64,000 bases of DNA from Rikenellaceae bacterium (GCA_015059905.1 SUZN01000003.1:186001-250000); one strand, 5' to 3'. Shown: positions 1-8,202, counted from the first letter of the stretch. A program made the numbers and translations. The notes: a model not told the origin generated them from the sequence alone.

Positions 1-32
1 GTATTTTGGCAAAATATATCTTAAAATAAGAG

Positions 33-72
33 AAAGGGGTTGTCCTACAAGTTTGATGGACACCCCTTTGCT
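33..72. terminator. Hairpin terminator at the window edge
   Basis: The arms AAAGGGGTTGTCC and GGACACCCCTTT form a long stem with flanking T-rich runs on both sides. It lies 45 bases beyond the stop of the minus-strand metallophosphoesterase gene, so it could end that transcript or one arriving from the left of the window. The rest of positions 1-115 shows only a small ACAAG/CTTGT hairpin. Confidence 0.6.
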
Positions 73-115
73 TTTGAAGTTGTATAACAAGAGGCACCTT
101 GTTAGACAGTTTCTT

Positions 116-1087
116 TTATTTTAGAGGCATCACAATCACTTCATAATAGGCGGCAGAGAAGTTTGCACCGACTGTAAAGTGCGGGCGACCGTCAATGATA
201 TCGCATCCATAGGTGTGAACGTGTCCTGCGAAGGTAGCCAGCAGATTTGGTGCGCCAACCACCGTATCATAGAAGTCATAATCGAGCTTCGTGTGGCTCT
301 CTGCCCACTGCCTGCGGCGCTCAATCTTATATCCGCCATCTGCCTTTGCACCCCAATCGGGATGACCTATGCCGTAACCCACAGAGCGTGAGGGGGCATA
401 CATCGGGATGTGCTGAAAGAGGATAAACGGCTGCTTGCCACGAGCCTCGCGCTGCACAAACTTCAGTTGCTCTGGCTCAATCACATAATTTGAACTATCA
501 ATAAAGAGCAGACGCACACCCTTCAGCGTCACACCATAAGCGTCGGGGTCATTGCCCTGAAACAGAGGCTTCAGTCGCCTGTCGCGCCACTCGCGGCGCA
601 GCTCCTGACTTGTGCCACTCATACCCTCATAGTGCCAATCGTGGTTGCCAGGGGTGTAGTAATACGGCATCCCATACTCGCGCATAACCTCCTGCACAAA
701 CTCTACTCCTCGCTCCGTTGGATAACTCAATATGTCGCCCACCAACGCCACAGCATCCGCGCCGCGCTGCTTTGCCAGGGCGATGGTCTGACGAAATGCC
801 TCCTCGGGTGAGGTCTTTGCGCCCGTGCGGAAATGTGAAGTCACATTATATGCCGCCGCCATACGTTTGCTATACTCGCGAAAAGGCTCCTCGCGCTCGT
901 CGGAGAGCCACAGATGGGTGTCGGCAACAACAAACAGGCGCAGTGTATCCTCCACCGCCGAGGAGTAAATCCTCACCTGCTCACGGTTGCTGACAACGGT
1001 CACCTCGTGCTTGCGACCACGCGCAAACGAGGGCATCACAACGGCAGCTAAAGCCACTGCCACAACTATTTTGTAGAGTGTTTTCAT
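116..1087 (-). CDS. Secreted metallophosphoesterase (calcineurin-like)
   Basis: A 323-residue exported phosphoesterase. The N-terminus is a signal peptide (hydrophobic 7-22, cleavage likely near 23). All five blocks of the binuclear-metal calcineurin fold are visible in order: ADTH (Asp56, His58), VGDIL, PGNHDW, FQHIP and the C-terminal GHVHTYG. The substrate cannot be told from sequence; family members cleave phosphomonoesters, phosphodiesters or nucleotides, here in the periplasm. It starts 53 bases after the GH16 gene on the same strand, so the two are probably co-transcribed from the GH16 promoter. The family is certain, the substrate unknown. Confidence 0.85.
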   Translation of the reverse strand: MKTLYKIVVAVALAAVVMPSFARGRKHEVTVVSNREQVRIYSSAVEDTLRLFVVADTHLWLSDEREEPFREYSKRMAAAYNVTSHFRTGAKTSPEEAFRQTIALAKQRGADAVALVGDILSYPTERGVEFVQEVMREYGMPYYYTPGNHDWHYEGMSGTSQELRREWRDRRLKPLFQGNDPDAYGVTLKGVRLLFIDSSNYVIEPEQLKFVQREARGKQPFILFQHIPMYAPSRSVGYGIGHPDWGAKADGGYKIERRRQWAESHTKLDYDFYDTVVGAPNLLATFAGHVHTYGCDIIDGRPHFTVGANFSAAYYEVIVMPLK

Positions 1088-1140
1088 AACATATATACAA
1101 AAAAGTGCGACAGCGCAACCATCGCACCATAATTTACCTC

Positions 1141-1926
1141 CTATCGCTCTGTCTTCTGATACACCCTCACGTAGTCAATACGCAATTCCGTTGGCAACTG
1201 CTCGGGATTGCTCACAGGACCTACCCAGCCGCCGCCAAGCTGATTTGAAAGACGTATATGCATCTCCTTCTCGGGGTATGGAAACTGATACTCCAAACCC
1301 TCTACGCGAGGATAGGTAAGCGTCTTTGCGCCATTCACGTAGAAACATACGCTATCCTGATAGACCTCGGCAGCATAGATATTCCAATCGTCACGATTGA
1401 TAGGGACAGTCGTTCCACGCAATGGGTTGTCGTGGATGATTGCGGCGTGCTTTGAGTGAACGGTATGGAACACATAATCATCAAAGTTAAGATGCTCCAT
1501 TATATCAATCTCGGCATACTCCTCGGTGCCGTAGTCGGGACAAGGACCCGACAGCCATATAGCAGGCCAGAAACCATTGGCTGATGAGAACTTCGCCCTC
1601 ACCTCAAAGCGGGCTAACTTGAAAGCCTTCTTGCCCTTGCTGATAATGCCCGCTGTAACAAATGGGCGACCATTGTCGGGAGCTGTGCCATCATTGACCT
1701 TACCCATCAACACCAACTCACCATTCTCGACATAAGCAAGGTCATCACGCAACGACATCATATCGTCCCAATCATCCTTACCCGTAGGCACACGTGTCCA
1801 CGTAGCCTCATCAATCTGCTCAGCATCGAATTCATCGCTCCACACGAGCTGCCACTCATCCTTGTTTGCGCAGGCAGAAAAGAGAGCCAGCACTGCCGAC
1901 AAAATAAAAATCTTCGTCATCTTCAT
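1141..1926 (-). CDS. GH16 family glycoside hydrolase, lipoprotein
   Basis: A 261-residue beta-jelly-roll enzyme of family GH16 (laminarinase/lichenase-type endo-beta-glucanases, agarases and relatives). A lipobox (LFSAC, Cys19) predicts surface or outer-membrane anchoring. The catalytic signature EIDIME lies at 139-144, giving Glu139 as nucleophile, Asp141 as helper and Glu144 as acid/base. WPAIWL (120-125) belongs to the substrate cleft. At 261 residues it is essentially the catalytic domain alone. No SusC/SusD pair or carbohydrate sensor lies beside it, so the polysaccharide target is open; beta-1,3-glucan is the usual choice for this EIDIME subgroup but is only inferred. The phosphoesterase gene follows. 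Confidence 0.85.
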   Translation of the reverse strand: MKMTKIFILSAVLALFSACANKDEWQLVWSDEFDAEQIDEATWTRVPTGKDDWDDMMSLRDDLAYVENGELVLMGKVNDGTAPDNGRPFVTAGIISKGKKAFKLARFEVRAKFSSANGFWPAIWLSGPCPDYGTEEYAEIDIMEHLNFDDYVFHTVHSKHAAIIHDNPLRGTTVPINRDDWNIYAAEVYQDSVCFYVNGAKTLTYPRVEGLEYQFPYPEKEMHIRLSNQLGGGWVGPVSNPEQLPTELRIDYVRVYQKTER

Positions 1927-1949
1927 TTAAGTTTTGTTGTTTCTTACCA

Positions 1950-1981
1950 CAAAGATAATAAAAACCTTTGGTTTATTCCAA
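1950..1981 (-). promoter_or_regulatory. Promoter of the GH16 gene
   Basis: Read on the minus strand, positions 1957-1950 give TATCTTTG, an exact match to the Bacteroidota -7 consensus TAnnTTTG. A TTG lies 21 bases upstream at 1981-1979. The box is 24 bases from the ATG. Confidence 0.55.
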
Positions 1982-2019
1982 TCGTATATATTATATGTAA
2001 AAACCCAGCCTTCAGGCTG

Positions 2020-2069
2020 TATCTTCGTGGGTATGGCACTTTGTGCCACCCCCGCTACCCACGAAGATA
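2020..2069. repeat. Perfect 14-bp inverted repeat with nested inner hairpin
   Basis: TATCTTCGTGGGTA (2020-2033) is perfectly complementary to TACCCACGAAGATA (2056-2069), and an inner GGCAC/GTGCC stem (2035-2047) with a TTT loop sits in its centre. It lies between the GH16 promoter and the yebC terminator. It may be a second terminator for yebC or a regulatory site; there is no strong T run. Confidence 0.5.
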
Positions 2070-2086
2070 AATTTTATTATAACACG

Positions 2087-2119
2087 CAAAAAATAGGCGC
2101 AACCTTCGGGTCGCGCCTA
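2087..2119 (-). terminator. Intrinsic terminator downstream of yebC
   Basis: On the minus strand a hairpin (2119-2094, eleven-base arms with one mismatch around a four-base loop) is followed by six T. It is the first classical rho-independent terminator met by transcripts from yebC, beyond the palindromic element at 2138-2256. Confidence 0.65.
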
Positions 2120-2137
2120 ACTTATTGCTATTTGTAG

Positions 2138-2256
2138 AAATTGTATAAGCAGAGGGTTTTCAAGGCTTGCGAAGCGACATAATGCGGAACATACTCAAAG
2201 TATGTGAGCAATTATGGCGCAAGCGTAACGCAGAAAAGACCTGCTTTGACAATTTT
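2138..2256. repeat. Dispersed palindromic element, copy 1
   Basis: About 119 bases that fold end to end. The feet AAATTGTATAAGCAG and CTGCTTTGACAATTT pair with few mismatches. An inner CATAAT/ATTATG stem encloses the conserved core GCGGA-[ACATAC..GTATGT]-GAGC. The right foot overlaps the stop codon of yebC (2255-2257). Related copies lie at 22509-22631 and 55496-55616; stems differ between copies but stay complementary, while GCGGA and GAGC are constant. Confidence 0.75.
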
Positions 2257-2980
2257 ACTCCTCGTCAGCCTCTGCCATAGTGGTATATACGTTTACCACG
2301 TCATCGTCCTCCTCGAGTCTCTCCTGCAACTTCTCAACAGCCTCACGCTCCTCGGCTGTAAGCTCCTTTGTATCGGTTGGGATACGAACGCCCTCACCTG
2401 ATACGAGCTCGTAACCCATATCCTCAATCCACTTCTGGATTGCACCAAATGACTCGTAAGGTGCGCTTACTGTCACCTCACCCTCCTCGGCATAGAACTC
2501 ATCCACACCCAGGTCAATCATCTCAAGCTCCATCTCCTCAAGGTCAGCACCTTCGGCAGGCTTGAACTTGAAGATACACTTGTGCTCGAACATAAATGCA
2601 ACAGAACCAGAGTTACCAAGTGTACCACCGCACTTGTTGAAGTACATACGCACGCTGGCAACTGTACGGTTGGTGTTGTCAGTAGCAGTCTCAACCAAGA
2701 AAGCTACACCGTGAGGGCCGTAACCCTCGTAAATCATCTCCTTGTAATCGGCTGCGTCCTTATCCGTAGCACGCTTGATAGCACGCTCGATATTCTCCTT
2801 TGGCATATTCTCTGCCTTGGCATTCTGGATGAGGATACGAAGACGAGTGTTTGACGATGGGTCTGAACCCGACGCCTTAACTGCCATCTCAATCTCCTTA
2901 CCGATCTTTGTAAATACGCGCGCCATATGACCCCAGCGCTTCATTTTTCTTGCTTTGCGATACTCAAACGCTCTTCCCAT
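2255..2980 (-). CDS. yebC: YebC/PmpR family (TACO1-like) regulatory protein
   Basis: A 241-residue cytoplasmic protein of the YebC family, full length. It opens with the family hallmark MGRAFEYRKARKMKRW, followed by the lysine-rich segment FTKIGKEI, and contains KENIERAIKRA and the conserved YEGYGPHGVA (102-112 region). The family has been described both as DNA-binding transcription regulators and, more recently, as ribosome-associated factors that help translation of difficult sequences; which applies here is not visible. It is transcribed alone, divergently from tsaC, from a promoter at 3018-3047. Its stop codon forms the foot of the first palindromic element. Confidence 0.9.
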   Translation of the reverse strand: MGRAFEYRKARKMKRWGHMARVFTKIGKEIEMAVKASGSDPSSNTRLRILIQNAKAENMPKENIERAIKRATDKDAADYKEMIYEGYGPHGVAFLVETATDNTNRTVASVRMYFNKCGGTLGNSGSVAFMFEHKCIFKFKPAEGADLEEMELEMIDLGVDEFYAEEGEVTVSAPYESFGAIQKWIEDMGYELVSGEGVRIPTDTKELTAEEREAVEKLQERLEEDDDVVNVYTTMAEADEE

Positions 2981-3017
2981 AGTGAGTTATTTTTTGTTAT
3001 TATTTTTTTCGTGATGG

Positions 3018-3047
3018 CAAAATTAGTAAAAATTTACCAATCAGCAA
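3018..3047 (-). promoter_or_regulatory. Promoter of yebC
   Basis: On the minus strand TAATTTTG (3025-3018) matches TAnnTTTG, with a TTG at 3047-3045 exactly 19 bases upstream, the standard Bacteroidota -33/-7 spacing. Confidence 0.6.
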
Positions 3048-3100
3048 CCCCACAGAGCGAAATAAGTTGAGAAAGAGTCATCAGTGTAACATTTTTTCAC

Positions 3101-3108
3101 TACATTTG
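3101..3108 (+). promoter_or_regulatory. Promoter -7 box of tsaC
   Basis: TACATTTG matches TAnnTTTG and lies 21 bases before the tsaC ATG. No clear -33 TTTG is visible at the usual distance. Confidence 0.5.
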
Positions 3109-3129
3109 CCATAATAAACAGCTATTTAT

Positions 3130-3696
3130 ATGGAAAAAGAGATACTTGCAGCCATCGAAGTGCTGCGCGCAGGAGGTTTGATACTCTACCCTACCGACAC
3201 GGTGTGGGGCATAGGTTGTGATGCAACAAACGCCGAGGCGGTGGAGAAGGTCTATAAGCTCAAGCAGAGTGAGAACAAGACTTCAATGATTGTACTGTGT
3301 CGCGACGCAGATATGATTGTAAGATATGTAAACAAGGCTCCAGGCATAGCCTTCGAGGTAATGGAGATGAGTGAGAAGCCTCTCACTCTCATCCTTGAGG
3401 GTGCTGTGGGCGTTGCCGCAAACCTCATCCCCGAGGAGGGCACATTGGGTGTGAGAGTCCCCGCGCACGAATTCTGCCAGCAGTTGCTGCGCCGCTTTGG
3501 CAAGCCTATCGTATCGACATCGGCAAACATATCGGGCGAGCCTACACCACTAAAGGGTCTGAAGGATGTTGCCAAAGAGATTATTGACGGTGTGGATTTC
3601 GTTGTAAACCCACGCTTTCAGGGCAAGCCAACCTGCCAACCAAGTTCTATCATCGCCTTTGGCGAGAGAGGCGAGGTAAAGATTATCCGCAAATAA
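3130..3696 (+). CDS. tsaC: L-threonylcarbamoyladenylate synthase (TsaC/Sua5/YrdC)
   Basis: A 188-residue single-domain YrdC-type enzyme that makes threonylcarbamoyl-AMP from Thr, bicarbonate and ATP, the first step of the universal t6A37 tRNA modification. Diagnostic segments are the N-terminal YPTDTVWGIGCDA, KLKQSENK (KxR-like nucleotide site), the central LGVRVPAHEF and STSANISGEPTP. It lacks the extra C-terminal Sua5 domain, so it is the short TsaC form. The 17-base stretch spanning its last codons and stop is repeated at 3851-3867 immediately before the next gene, which suggests that tsaC and the peptidase gene were once almost adjacent. Confidence 0.92.
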   Translation: MEKEILAAIEVLRAGGLILYPTDTVWGIGCDATNAEAVEKVYKLKQSENKTSMIVLCRDADMIVRYVNKAPGIAFEVMEMSEKPLTLILEGAVGVAANLIPEEGTLGVRVPAHEFCQQLLRRFGKPIVSTSANISGEPTPLKGLKDVAKEIIDGVDFVVNPRFQGKPTCQPSSIIAFGERGEVKIIRK

Positions 3697-3733
3697 AAGA
3701 TGGAAATAACATTTTTAATTTAGTTATCAAACC

Positions 3734-3834
3734 CGTCATTCCGAAGGAGCGTAGCGACTGTGGGAATCTCCTCTAAAGATTGAGATAAATATATGAGATT
3801 GCCACGTCGGACAAACGTCCTCCTCGCAATGACG
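3734..3834. repeat. CGTCATT...AATGACG dispersed repeat, copy 1
   Basis: A ~101-base imperfect palindromic intergenic repeat. The ends are CGTCATTCCGAAGGAG and CTCCTCGCAATGACG, with sub-hairpins in each arm and an unrelated AT-rich centre. Read in reverse complement it matches 54560-54653 over both arms almost base for base. It sits between tsaC and the S46 peptidase gene, bracketed by direct copies of ATTATCCGCAAATAAAA at 3682-3698 and 3851-3867. Confidence 0.8.
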
Positions 3835-3879
3835 CACAACTCGAAACTATATTATCCGCAAATAAAAAAACGAAATAAT

Positions 3880-5937
3880 ATGAAGAAATTTTTTACACTT
3901 TTACTGCTTTGCGTGTGCTTCCTCACTCCAAGCCACGCTGACGAAGGTATGTGGTTGCCAAGCCTTATTGGCGAGCGCATAAAGGATATGAAACGCAAGG
4001 GCTTCAAGCTCTCGGCAGAGGATATATACTCTATCAACAAAGCCTCGATGAAGGATGCTGTTGTTCAGTTCGGAGGCGGCTGCACGGGCGAGTTCGTATC
4101 GGGCGAGGGTCTGCTCTTGACAAACCACCACTGCGGCTACGGCTCTATCCAGCAGCTCTCATCCGTAGAGCACGACTACCTCACCGATGGCTTCTGGGCA
4201 ATGTCACGCGAGCAGGAATTGCCTGTACCTGGTTTGACCGTGAGCCTGTTGGTCAGGATGGAGGATGTGACCGAGCGCATCAATAACGGCGAGAAGGTAT
4301 CCGACATCGTCAAGGCAGCAAAGACGGGCGAGGGCTATCGTGCCAGCGTAGAGCCTATGTATTATGGTAACCAGTATTTCTTGTTTGTCTATCAGACATA
4401 CCGCGACGTGCGTTTGGTGGGTGCACCACCCTCATCAATAGGTAAGTTCGGCGGCGACACCGACAACTGGATTTGGCCACGCCATACGGGCGACTTCTCT
4501 ATCTTCCGCGTATATGCAGGCGCTGACAACCAGCCCGCCGACTACTCAAAAGATAACAAACCATATCAACCAAAGCGTCACTTTGCCGTATCGACCAAGG
4601 GCGTAAAGGAGGGCGACTTCACAATGATTTACGGTTTCCCTGGCAATACGCAGGAGTATGTCACTTCAGACGCTGTGGAGTATGTCGCCGAGGTCTCTGA
4701 CCCAATGAAGATTGAGCTTCGCACACAGCGACTCGACATCATCTCGGCTGCACAGGCAGAGGATGTAGCAGTTCGTATCCAGTATGCATCGAAGCACGCC
4801 TCAATAGCCAATGCCTGGAAGAAGTGGCAGGGCGAAGTGATGGGTTTGCGCCGTCTGAAGACCGTTGAGAAGAAGCAGGCTTACGAACGTGAATTCGCCG
4901 CGTGGGCAGCCAGCAAGCCAGAGTACAAGACACTGCTTCAGGATATGAGCGCATCATACGACAAAGCAAAAGAGGCTTACTATGTGCGTGAGCTCTTCAC
5001 AGAGTCATTGGGTGGCATCGAGGCTTTATCGCTGGCTAACACATTGGTTAGCATGAAGGATCGCTTAAAAGGCGGGACACTATACAGCGACTATGTCAAA
5101 ACTACACACTCCAGGTTTATGAAGAACTACTCTGCCGCTATTGACCGCAAGATTGCACACGCAATGCTCGCAGAGTTCCTCAAACGTATGCCAGCAGAGA
5201 AGATTCCAGCCGAGCTGACCGCAGCCATCGAGGCAAAGGGCGGCGTGGCGGCTTATGTTGATTACCTCTACGACAACACCAAGATTACATCGGACAACTT
5301 CGACTCTACGGCACTCGAGGGCGACCCAATGGCAGAGTTGGCAACAATCTTGATGCCTATGCGCCGTGAGATTGCAAAGGTGGCATACCGCAACCTGAGC
5401 AACATCCCCGATGTGGAGCAGTGGTATCGTCCATATATGCGTGCCCTGCGTGAGTGGGACAAGGAGCGCGCCTTCTACCCCGACGCAAACTTCACTCTGC
5501 GTGTGGCGTATGGTAAGGTAGCTGGCTATGAGTATGCCGATGGCGAGTATCACAACCCTGTGACCACAATCGACGGTATCATTGCCAAGGACGATCCAAA
5601 CATCTACGACTACAACATCCCACAGTCGCTGCGTGACATCTACGCCCGCAAGGATTATGGTCGCTGGGCATCGAAGATTGGCGACCGCGAGAGCGTAGCC
5701 GTATGTTTCCTCGCCACAAACCACACATCGGGCGGAAACTCTGGTTCGCCTGTCATCAATGGCAAGGGTGAGCTTATCGGTATCAACTTCGACCGCACAT
5801 GGCGTTCTACGATGAGCGACATGGAGTTCGACCCAACCATCTGCCGCAATATCTCGGTGGATATACGCTATGTGTTGTTTGTGATTGACCGCATAGGTGG
5901 CGCTTCCTATCTGCTTGACGAGATGGAGCTGAAATAA
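3880..5937 (+). CDS. S46 family dipeptidyl-peptidase, DPP11-like
   Basis: A 685-residue exported serine peptidase of family S46 (DPP7/DPP11), which releases dipeptides from oligopeptide N-termini in the periplasm. The ATG at 3880 is chosen because it begins a clean signal peptide (MKKFFTLLLLCVCFL); the in-frame ATG at 3793 lies inside a repeat element. The chymotrypsin-like catalytic pieces are TNHHCGYG (His near 84) and GGNSGSPV (Ser621). The residue 18 positions after the Ser is Arg639. In characterised enzymes Arg there marks DPP11 (Asp/Glu preference) and Gly marks DPP7, so acidic P1 specificity is inferred. A YidE-family transporter gene follows 23 bases later. Confidence 0.88.
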   Translation: MKKFFTLLLLCVCFLTPSHADEGMWLPSLIGERIKDMKRKGFKLSAEDIYSINKASMKDAVVQFGGGCTGEFVSGEGLLLTNHHCGYGSIQQLSSVEHDYLTDGFWAMSREQELPVPGLTVSLLVRMEDVTERINNGEKVSDIVKAAKTGEGYRASVEPMYYGNQYFLFVYQTYRDVRLVGAPPSSIGKFGGDTDNWIWPRHTGDFSIFRVYAGADNQPADYSKDNKPYQPKRHFAVSTKGVKEGDFTMIYGFPGNTQEYVTSDAVEYVAEVSDPMKIELRTQRLDIISAAQAEDVAVRIQYASKHASIANAWKKWQGEVMGLRRLKTVEKKQAYEREFAAWAASKPEYKTLLQDMSASYDKAKEAYYVRELFTESLGGIEALSLANTLVSMKDRLKGGTLYSDYVKTTHSRFMKNYSAAIDRKIAHAMLAEFLKRMPAEKIPAELTAAIEAKGGVAAYVDYLYDNTKITSDNFDSTALEGDPMAELATILMPMRREIAKVAYRNLSNIPDVEQWYRPYMRALREWDKERAFYPDANFTLRVAYGKVAGYEYADGEYHNPVTTIDGIIAKDDPNIYDYNIPQSLRDIYARKDYGRWASKIGDRESVAVCFLATNHTSGGNSGSPVINGKGELIGINFDRTWRSTMSDMEFDPTICRNISVDIRYVLFVIDRIGGASYLLDEMELK

Positions 5938-5960
5938 ATAACGGAAACAACCTGATTAAG

Positions 5961-7616
5961 ATGTTTGAATCACTCATCCTCTCTCACTCTGCCACGCAGG
6001 CGGTGATTGTCATATCGCTCATCTCTGCCATAGGACTCTTGTTCGGTAAGGTGCGTATGTGGGGCGTATCGCTCGGTGTGACATTTGTCTTTTTCGCTGG
6101 CATCGTGGCGGGACACTTCGGTGTCACAATCGACGAGCGCGTACTGCTCTTTGCCGAGAACTTCGGTCTGGCACTGTTTGTCTATTCACTCGGCTTGCAG
6201 GTGGGTCCTGGCTTTATGAGTGCTTTCCGTGCGGGAGGCGTTAAGCTTAATATGCTGGGTATGGGCGTGATACTCATCGGCACAGCGATGGCTGTTATCA
6301 TCAGCTTTACGATGAATATGCCCCTGCCCGAGATGATGGGTGTGCTGTGTGGCGCTACAACCAACACCCCAGCCCTCGGAGCCTCACAACAGACGCTGGC
6401 GCAGATGAATATGCCGACAACGGTACCCGCATTGAGTTGCGCCGTGACATATCCTTTGGGCGTGGTAGGAGTGATTATCGCCATCCTTTTGATGCACCGT
6501 CTATGGGTCAGGAAGGAGGATGTGGCAGCCCCCAACGCCAAGCACGAAAACAACACCTACGTTGCCACGTTGCGTGTGCAGAACCCAGGCGTCTTTGGTA
6601 AGGATTTGCACAAGCTGGCGGAGTATGCCCACGTGCCATTTGTCATCTCACGCTTGTGGCGCGGTGGCGAGGTTATCCTGCCTTCGAACGACACGACGCT
6701 GGAGGAGGGCGACCGCGTGATGATTGTCACCTCTCGCAAGGATATCGACACTATGGAGGCGATGATAGGCAAGCGCGAGAGTATCGACTGGAACAACGAT
6801 AATGTCGATTGGAACAAGGTCGATAGCCGTCTGGTATCGCGCCGCATCATCATCACTCGCTCCGACATCAACGGCAAGAAACTCGGCTCGCTACATCTGC
6901 GAAACAGCTACGGCATAAACATCAGCCGCATATATCGCAGTGGCATGGCTCTGCTGGCTACTCCCGACCTGATGTTACAGGTGGGCGACTGCGTTGTGGT
7001 TGTGGGTGGCGAGAGAGCTGTGATGAAGGTCGAGAAGGTGCTGGGTAATGCCGAGGGCGAATTGAACGAGCCAAACCTCGCAGCAATATATATCGGTCTT
7101 GCGCTGGGTCTTGTGCTGGGTGCAATTCCTATCTCTGTGCCAGGCATTTCGCTTCCTGTGAAGCTCGGTCTGGCGGGCGGGCCTATCGTGCTGGGTATCC
7201 TGATGGGTATCTACGGACCTCGTTTTCATCTTGTTACATACACCACGCAGAGCGCCAACCTTATGCTACGCGCCTTTGGTCTTTCGCTCTATCTGGCGTG
7301 CCTTGGTCTGAATGCTGGCGGCGATTTCTTTGCAACAGCCTTCAGTTCTACGGGCTTGATATGGGTAGGTTTGGGATTTGTTATCACGCTGCTGCCCGTG
7401 CTGATTATGGGTTACGCCTCGATGCGCTGGGCGAAGCAGGATTTCGGCACAACGTGCGGTATGCTCTGCGGCTCGATGGCAAACCCAATGGCGCTGAACT
7501 ACGCCAACGACACCATCCCTGGCGAGTACGCCTCGGTCGCCTACGCAACGGTCTATCCGCTCTCGATGTTCGCCCGCGTGGTGCTGGCGCAGGTGATATT
7601 GATGATATTTATGTAG
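5961..7616 (+). CDS. YidE/YbjL (AspT-type) family transporter
   Basis: A 551-residue inner-membrane transporter of the aspartate:alanine exchanger family (TC 2.A.81). It has the duplicated architecture of the family: a hydrophobic N-terminal half with about five helices (residues 10-180, including GATTNTPALGASQQTL), two tandem RCK_C/TrkA-C ligand domains (about 195-275 and 285-365), and a second hydrophobic half (370-551) repeating the motif as CGSMANPMALNYAND. Asymmetric GATTNTPAL/GSMANPMAL loops are typical of YidE/YbjL rather than AspT itself. It lies directly behind the DPP11-like peptidase, so uptake or exchange of acidic amino acids is a reasonable but untested role. Confidence 0.85.
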   Translation: MFESLILSHSATQAVIVISLISAIGLLFGKVRMWGVSLGVTFVFFAGIVAGHFGVTIDERVLLFAENFGLALFVYSLGLQVGPGFMSAFRAGGVKLNMLGMGVILIGTAMAVIISFTMNMPLPEMMGVLCGATTNTPALGASQQTLAQMNMPTTVPALSCAVTYPLGVVGVIIAILLMHRLWVRKEDVAAPNAKHENNTYVATLRVQNPGVFGKDLHKLAEYAHVPFVISRLWRGGEVILPSNDTTLEEGDRVMIVTSRKDIDTMEAMIGKRESIDWNNDNVDWNKVDSRLVSRRIIITRSDINGKKLGSLHLRNSYGINISRIYRSGMALLATPDLMLQVGDCVVVVGGERAVMKVEKVLGNAEGELNEPNLAAIYIGLALGLVLGAIPISVPGISLPVKLGLAGGPIVLGILMGIYGPRFHLVTYTTQSANLMLRAFGLSLYLACLGLNAGGDFFATAFSSTGLIWVGLGFVITLLPVLIMGYASMRWAKQDFGTTCGMLCGSMANPMALNYANDTIPGEYASVAYATVYPLSMFARVVLAQVILMIFM

Positions 7617-7674
7617 TGTTTTACGGCTCACGCCGAGAAAAAAGATACTCTTTTTGCGATTTTTTTCTGAAAAA

Positions 7675-7706
7675 TTTTGCAGTTTACAAAATAGTGTCTA
7701 TATTTG
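7675..7706 (+). promoter_or_regulatory. Promoter of tRNA-Leu
   Basis: TTTTG (7675-7679) and TATATTTG (7699-7706) are separated by 19 bases, a textbook Bacteroidota promoter. A small hairpin, GGCGGA/TCCGCC, lies in the pre-tRNA leader just before the mature 5' end. Confidence 0.65.
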
Positions 7707-7747
7707 CACACCTTTTCGGCGGAGCATTATCCGCCACGAGTGAAGAG

Positions 7748-7831
7748 GCCCAGGTGGTGAAATTGGTAGACACGCTACTTTGAGGGGGTAGTGAGCATTA
7801 GCTCGTGCAAGTTCGAGTCTTGTCCTGGGCA
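7748..7831 (+). tRNA. tRNA-Leu (anticodon GAG)
   Basis: An 84-base cloverleaf with the long variable arm of a class II tRNA. Acceptor GCCCAGG pairs with CCTGGGC. The anticodon stem CTACT/GGTAG holds the loop TTGAGGG with anticodon GAG, reading CUU/CUC. The T arm contains GTTCGAGTC. The discriminator is A; CCA is not encoded (ACA follows). Confidence 0.93.
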
Positions 7832-7832
7832 C

Positions 7833-7867
7833 AAAAAAAAGAGCAGATTTAGGTCTGCTCTTTTTTT
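7833..7867 (+). terminator. Terminator of tRNA-Leu
   Basis: The arms AGAGCAGA and TCTGCTCT with a short loop are flanked by A and T runs. It follows the mature tRNA by one base and could act on both strands. Confidence 0.8.
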
Positions 7868-7984
7868 GTGCCCATCAGGCAACGATATTCCCCCAACCCA
7901 TCCTCTGGATTATATTGACATTTCCTCCAAACATCCCTTTGGGAAAGGGAGGCTTCGGGGGTCTCTCGTTCAAGGTTTTGCAAA

Positions 7985-8020
7985 TAAACAAAGAAAGGAA
8001 CAACCTTTCGGCTATTCCTT
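7985..8020 (-). terminator. Terminator of tRNA-Thr
   Basis: On the minus strand, AAGGAA..TTCCTT arms (8020-7995) close over an inner stem with a GAAA loop, followed by a T-rich stretch. It begins 7 bases past the tRNA 3' end. The remaining stretch 7868-7984 holds only a CCCTTTGGGAAAGGG palindrome. Confidence 0.55.
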
Positions 8021-8026
8021 CCTATG

Positions 8027-8098
8027 AGCTGAATTCGAGACTTGAACTCGAGACCCCTTCATTACGAGTGAAGTGCTCTACCACTGAGCTAATTCAGC
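8027..8098 (-). tRNA. tRNA-Thr (anticodon CGT)
   Basis: A 72-base cloverleaf on the minus strand. The acceptor GCTGAAT pairs with ATTCAGC. The D arm carries AGCTCAGTGGTAGAGC. The anticodon stem CTTCA/TGAAG encloses CTCGTAA (anticodon CGT, reading ACG). The T arm contains GAGTTCAAGTCTC. The discriminator is T, as is common for Thr. CCA is not encoded. A near-consensus -7 box (GATATTTG on the minus strand, 8138-8131) lies upstream. Confidence 0.93.
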
Positions 8099-8202
8099 CT
8101 GGGGGTCGTCGGGCGACCCGTTTGTGGGTGCAAATATCGTAAATATTTTGCAAGTTGGTACATCTAATTTCGAAAAATTAACATTTTCTTATAATTTTTT
8201 AG

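Noticed and set aside
2138..2256. Calling the core of the palindromic elements a kink-turn
   Set aside because: The GA/GA tandem is present, but only one base is bulged instead of three, so the kink-turn consensus is not met.
3793..3879. In-frame extension of the S46 peptidase to an upstream ATG
   Set aside because: The 29 extra residues are a translation of the dispersed repeat; ATG 3880 opens a proper signal peptide.
5080..5724. A 214-codon open frame on the minus strand inside the S46 gene
   Set aside because: Composition mirrors the opposite strand and no family motif or start signal is present; it is a shadow of the coding strand.
7768..7800. Reading the class II tRNA at 7748 as tRNA-Ser (TGA)
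   Set aside because: Shifting the anticodon stem by one base gives a better stem (CTACT/GGTAG) and anticodon GAG, fitting tRNA-Leu identity.
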